7,322 bases of DNA from an uncultured Oscillospiraceae bacterium (GTDB lineage Bacteria; Bacillota; Clostridia; Oscillospirales; Oscillospiraceae), in assembly GCA_910588635.1 (NCBI GenBank), contig CAJUPW010000048.1:1-7322 (forward strand), written 5' to 3'. Under the pieces are notes generated by a model. The model was not told the origin of the DNA. It saw only the letters and a list, made by a program, of their open reading frames with translations, and ran no database searches. The translations under genes and the position numbers were made by a program. Positions within the stretch are counted from its first letter, which is position 1. Each line of letters opens with the position of its first letter. This document shows, one piece after another, positions 5,883 through 7,322 of the stretch.

Positions 5883-5911
5883 TTGACTTTTGCACGTGTA
5901 TAAATTATAAT
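5883..5911 (+). promoter_or_regulatory. Promoter of the ribbon-helix-helix gene
   Basis: TTGACT (5883-5888), a 17-base spacer and TATAAT (5906-5911) lie on the plus strand, giving an expected start near 5918 and a short leader before GTG 5942. It diverges from the antisense-RNA promoter at 5830-5857, with about 25 bases between the two -35 boxes. Three palindromes overlap it (CACGTG 5893-5898, AATTATAATT 5903-5912, GTGCGCAC 5916-5923) and are candidate operators. Confidence 0.82.
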
Positions 5912-5941
5912 TAATGTGCGCACTAAAGTGAGGTGAATACT

Positions 5942-6124
5942 GTGTCGCCAAGGACTGGAAGGCCGCCAAAAGGGGAGGCATCCCGCACAGTAACAATCAA
6001 TATCCGAGTGACAGAAAAGGAAGCACAAATGATACAATACTGTGCCGATAAGCTGGGTACGTCTCGAATTGACGCCATTGTCAGCGGGATTGAGCTCCTA
6101 AAGGCTGAGCTGGACAAAAAATAG
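5942..6124 (+). CDS. Ribbon-helix-helix (CopG/Arc-type) DNA-binding protein, 60 aa
   Basis: The product has a basic N-terminal arm with TGRPPKG (5-11), one beta strand TVTINIRVT (16-24), a helix at about 25-38, a turn, and a second helix from SRIDAIVSG into IELLKAELDKK (41-60). This is the layout of ribbon-helix-helix repressors, in which two strands pair in a dimer and enter the major groove. Proteins of this type act as autoregulators, plasmid copy or transfer regulators, or antitoxins. I chose the GTG at 5942, six bases after GAGGTG (5930-5935); an in-frame GTG at 5933 lies inside that ribosome site. Base composition is lower in GC than the flanking housekeeping genes, which suggests acquisition. 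It may control its own promoter and the 66-residue gene downstream. The exact family and target are not known. Confidence 0.78.
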   Translation: MSPRTGRPPKGEASRTVTINIRVTEKEAQMIQYCADKLGTSRIDAIVSGIELLKAELDKK

Positions 6125-6125
6125 A

Positions 6126-6156
6126 GTTTCGGCCCCACTGCAAGGAACACCGAAAC
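6126..6156 (+). other. Stem-loop between the two small genes
   Basis: GTTTCGG (6126-6132) and CCGAAAC (6150-6156) pair perfectly with a 17-base loop, two bases after the stop of the ribbon-helix-helix gene. CCTATTG follows, not a T-run, so termination would be weak at best. The rest of the gap to 6227 holds a second small stem, AATGG/CCATT around 6179-6192. Function is unknown; a processing or attenuation site is possible. Confidence 0.4.
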
Positions 6157-6227
6157 CCTATTGACCACGCCCGGAGGAATGGCAAATCCATTATGTCACA
6201 ACTCCCGGCGAAAAGCAAGGAGGAAAT

Positions 6228-6428
6228 ATGGATGTAGCAAAGCTATATGATTTGGAGGAAGCGATTGGACATCTTTCCGATGGCGTGAATGCGGTTGAGG
6301 TCATGGTCATGGGTCTGGAGCAGGTGCAGGATGCTCACGCAAGCGGGTTCTATGCTGTTTGGCGGTATCTGGATGAAGCCAATCAGGAGGTCCGCAAGCG
6401 GCTGGACGCCTGTCTGAAAGTAGTATGA
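6228..6428 (+). CDS. Hypothetical small helical protein, 66 aa
   Basis: I do not recognise this protein with certainty. It is acidic and predicted nearly all helical: a first amphipathic segment at about 4-34 (LYDLEEAIGHLSDGVNAVEV onward), then a second at about 38-63 containing FYAVWRYLDEANQEVRKRL. No signal peptide, membrane span, zinc site or catalytic motif is seen. The start ATG has a full AGGAGG at 6218-6223, only four bases away, so initiation should be good though the spacing is short. It follows the ribbon-helix-helix gene by 103 bases, shares its lower GC, and ends just before a terminator, so the two probably form one unit. Small helical proteins like this are common in prophages and integrative elements, but a toxin or regulator-partner role cannot be shown from sequence. 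Confidence 0.7.
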   Translation: MDVAKLYDLEEAIGHLSDGVNAVEVMVMGLEQVQDAHASGFYAVWRYLDEANQEVRKRLDACLKVV

Positions 6429-6430
6429 CA

Positions 6431-6466
6431 AAAGGGACTGCCCGGAGGCAGTCCCTTTCATATTTT
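6431..6466. terminator. Bidirectional terminator between the 66-aa gene and rpoC
   Basis: AAAGGGACTGCC (6431-6442) and GGCAGTCCCTTT (6447-6458) form a perfect 12-pair stem with loop CGGA. CATATTTTG follows on the plus strand, and the minus-strand side ends CCCTTTTGTC. It starts two bases after the stop of the 66-residue gene and nine bases beyond the rpoC stop, so it serves both convergent units. Confidence 0.92.
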
Positions 6467-6467
6467 G

Positions 6468-7322
6468 TCAGACCTCGGCTTCCTGGGTCTCGGGCTCGGA
6501 GGAGGCGGGCTCCAGCTCCAGGGGACCGATCTCAGAGAAGAGGTCGTCGCCCTCGGAGTCGGACTCATCCTCGTCCTCGTCCACGCTGAAGTCCAGATTG
6601 ACCTCCCGCTCGGGGCGGCGGCGGGCCTGGGCGATGAGGTTGCCCTCGTCGTCGATCACGTCCTCCTGGCGGTACTGGGCCAGACCGGAGCCGGCGGGGA
6701 TGAGCTTGCCGATGATGACGTTCTCCTTCAGACCCTGGAGGTGGTCCACCTTGCCCTTGATGGCGGCCTCGGTGAGCACCTTGGTGGTCTCCTGGAAGGA
6801 GGCAGCGGACAGGAAGGACTCGGTGGCCAGAGAGGCCTTGGTGATGCCCATGAGCAGCCGGGTGCAGGTGGGCAGGACCAGGTCCTCGCCCATCTCGTTT
6901 TTCTCGCCGGCGTCGATGCGGGCCTGGACGGCGTCCTGGGCGTCCAGGAAGTCCACCAGGTCGATGGTGGCGCCGGACAGCAGGTCGGAGCTTCCCGGCT
7001 CCTCCACCCGGACTTTGCGCATCATCTGGCTGACAATGACCTCGATGTGCTTGTCGTTGATATCCACGCCCTGTTGACGGTAGGGCTTCTGCACCTCGCA
7101 GATCAGGTAGTTGTGGCAGTCGGACAGGCCGCGGATGCGCAGCACGTCGTGGGGGGAGAGGACGCCGTCGGTGAGCTGGTCGCCCTTGGCCACCACATCG
7201 CCCTCCTTCACCCGGATGCCGGAGGAGTAGGGCAAGGCGTAGGAGACCACCTCGCCGTCGTCGGCGGTGATGGTGACGCTGCACATCACGTTGCGCTTGG
7301 TTTCCTCCAGGGACACCCGGCC
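6468..7322 (-). CDS. rpoC: DNA-directed RNA polymerase beta' subunit, C-terminal part (5' truncated by window)
   Basis: The frame is open from the window edge to the stop at 6470-6468 and gives the last 284 residues of RpoC, the large catalytic subunit of RNA polymerase. Typical C-terminal blocks are visible: DKHIEVIVSQMMRKV (visible residues 90-104), SFLSAASFQETTKVLTEAA (169-187) and GLKENVIIGKLIPAGSG (197-213). These belong to the jaw/clamp-side C-terminal region that closes on the omega subunit and downstream DNA. The catalytic NADFDGD region lies outside the window. After LAQYR the protein continues into a tail of about 45 residues, very rich in Asp and Glu (239-284), which is likely disordered and lineage-specific. 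The GTG at 7316 is internal and not the start. The gene converges on the small-gene cluster and shares its terminator. Confidence 0.96.
   Translation of the reverse strand, partial: GRVSLEETKRNVMCSVTITADDGEVVSYALPYSSGIRVKEGDVVAKGDQLTDGVLSPHDVLRIRGLSDCHNYLICEVQKPYRQQGVDINDKHIEVIVSQMMRKVRVEEPGSSDLLSGATIDLVDFLDAQDAVQARIDAGEKNEMGEDLVLPTCTRLLMGITKASLATESFLSAASFQETTKVLTEAAIKGKVDHLQGLKENVIIGKLIPAGSGLAQYRQEDVIDDEGNLIAQARRRPEREVNLDFSVDEDEDESDSEGDDLFSEIGPLELEPASSEPETQEAEV

Noticed and set aside
5933..5941. GTG 5933 as start of the ribbon-helix-helix gene
   Set aside because: This GTG is inside the Shine-Dalgarno GAGGTG; GTG 5942 has proper spacing.
5724..6168. Several 60-90-codon minus-strand frames across the small-gene region
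   Set aside because: They lack ribosome sites, cross the divergent promoters and oppose better-supported small genes; the minus-strand signal here is better explained as an untranslated RNA.
6598..7077. 159-codon plus-strand frame over rpoC
   Set aside because: The opposite strand encodes unmistakable RpoC C-terminal motifs; this frame is Ser/Arg/Met-rich without a family match.

Overview
The window looks like chromosomal DNA of a GC-rich clostridial Firmicute, probably Oscillospiraceae/Ruminococcaceae (Flavonifractor- or Oscillibacter-like). This placement is an inference. It rests on strong AGGAGG-type ribosome binding sites, GC-rich third codon positions, the style of the glycolytic proteins, and palindromic TAGGGGC...GCCCG-type intergenic repeats of a kind I recall from gut Clostridia.

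Bases 1-5517 carry a plus-strand glycolytic block. It opens with the 3' end of a SPOUT tRNA 2'-O-methyltransferase gene (trmL). Then come pgk, tpiA, gpmI and eno, which encode the triose-phosphate-to-phosphoenolpyruvate part of glycolysis except GAPDH. No gap gene is present; trmL sits where gap would usually be. pgk and tpiA are tightly spaced. The tpiA-gpmI gap of about 195 bases holds a 25-base tandem repeat that runs into two head-to-head hairpins. A strong intrinsic terminator follows eno.

Bases 5518-5860 hold the most interesting locus. A 30-codon, one-transmembrane peptide resembles holin-like/type I toxins. It has its own extended -10 promoter and a Shine-Dalgarno partly buried in a hairpin. 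A divergently oriented consensus promoter (TTGACA-16-TATAAT) on the other strand should make an antisense RNA of about 97 bases across the toxin 3' end. Both RNAs would stop at the same bidirectional terminator, which contains the toxin stop codon. The two predicted transcripts also begin with nearly the same sequence and hairpin, as an inverted duplication.

Bases 5861-6466 form a visibly AT-richer patch. It contains a good promoter, a 60-residue ribbon-helix-helix-type DNA-binding protein, a structured gap of about 100 bases, and a 66-residue helical protein of unknown function. It ends in a terminator shared with the convergent gene. Bases 6468-7322, on the minus strand, encode the C-terminal 284 residues of the RNA polymerase beta' subunit (rpoC), with a strongly acidic tail. 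No tRNA, rRNA, CRISPR array or transposase gene is visible.
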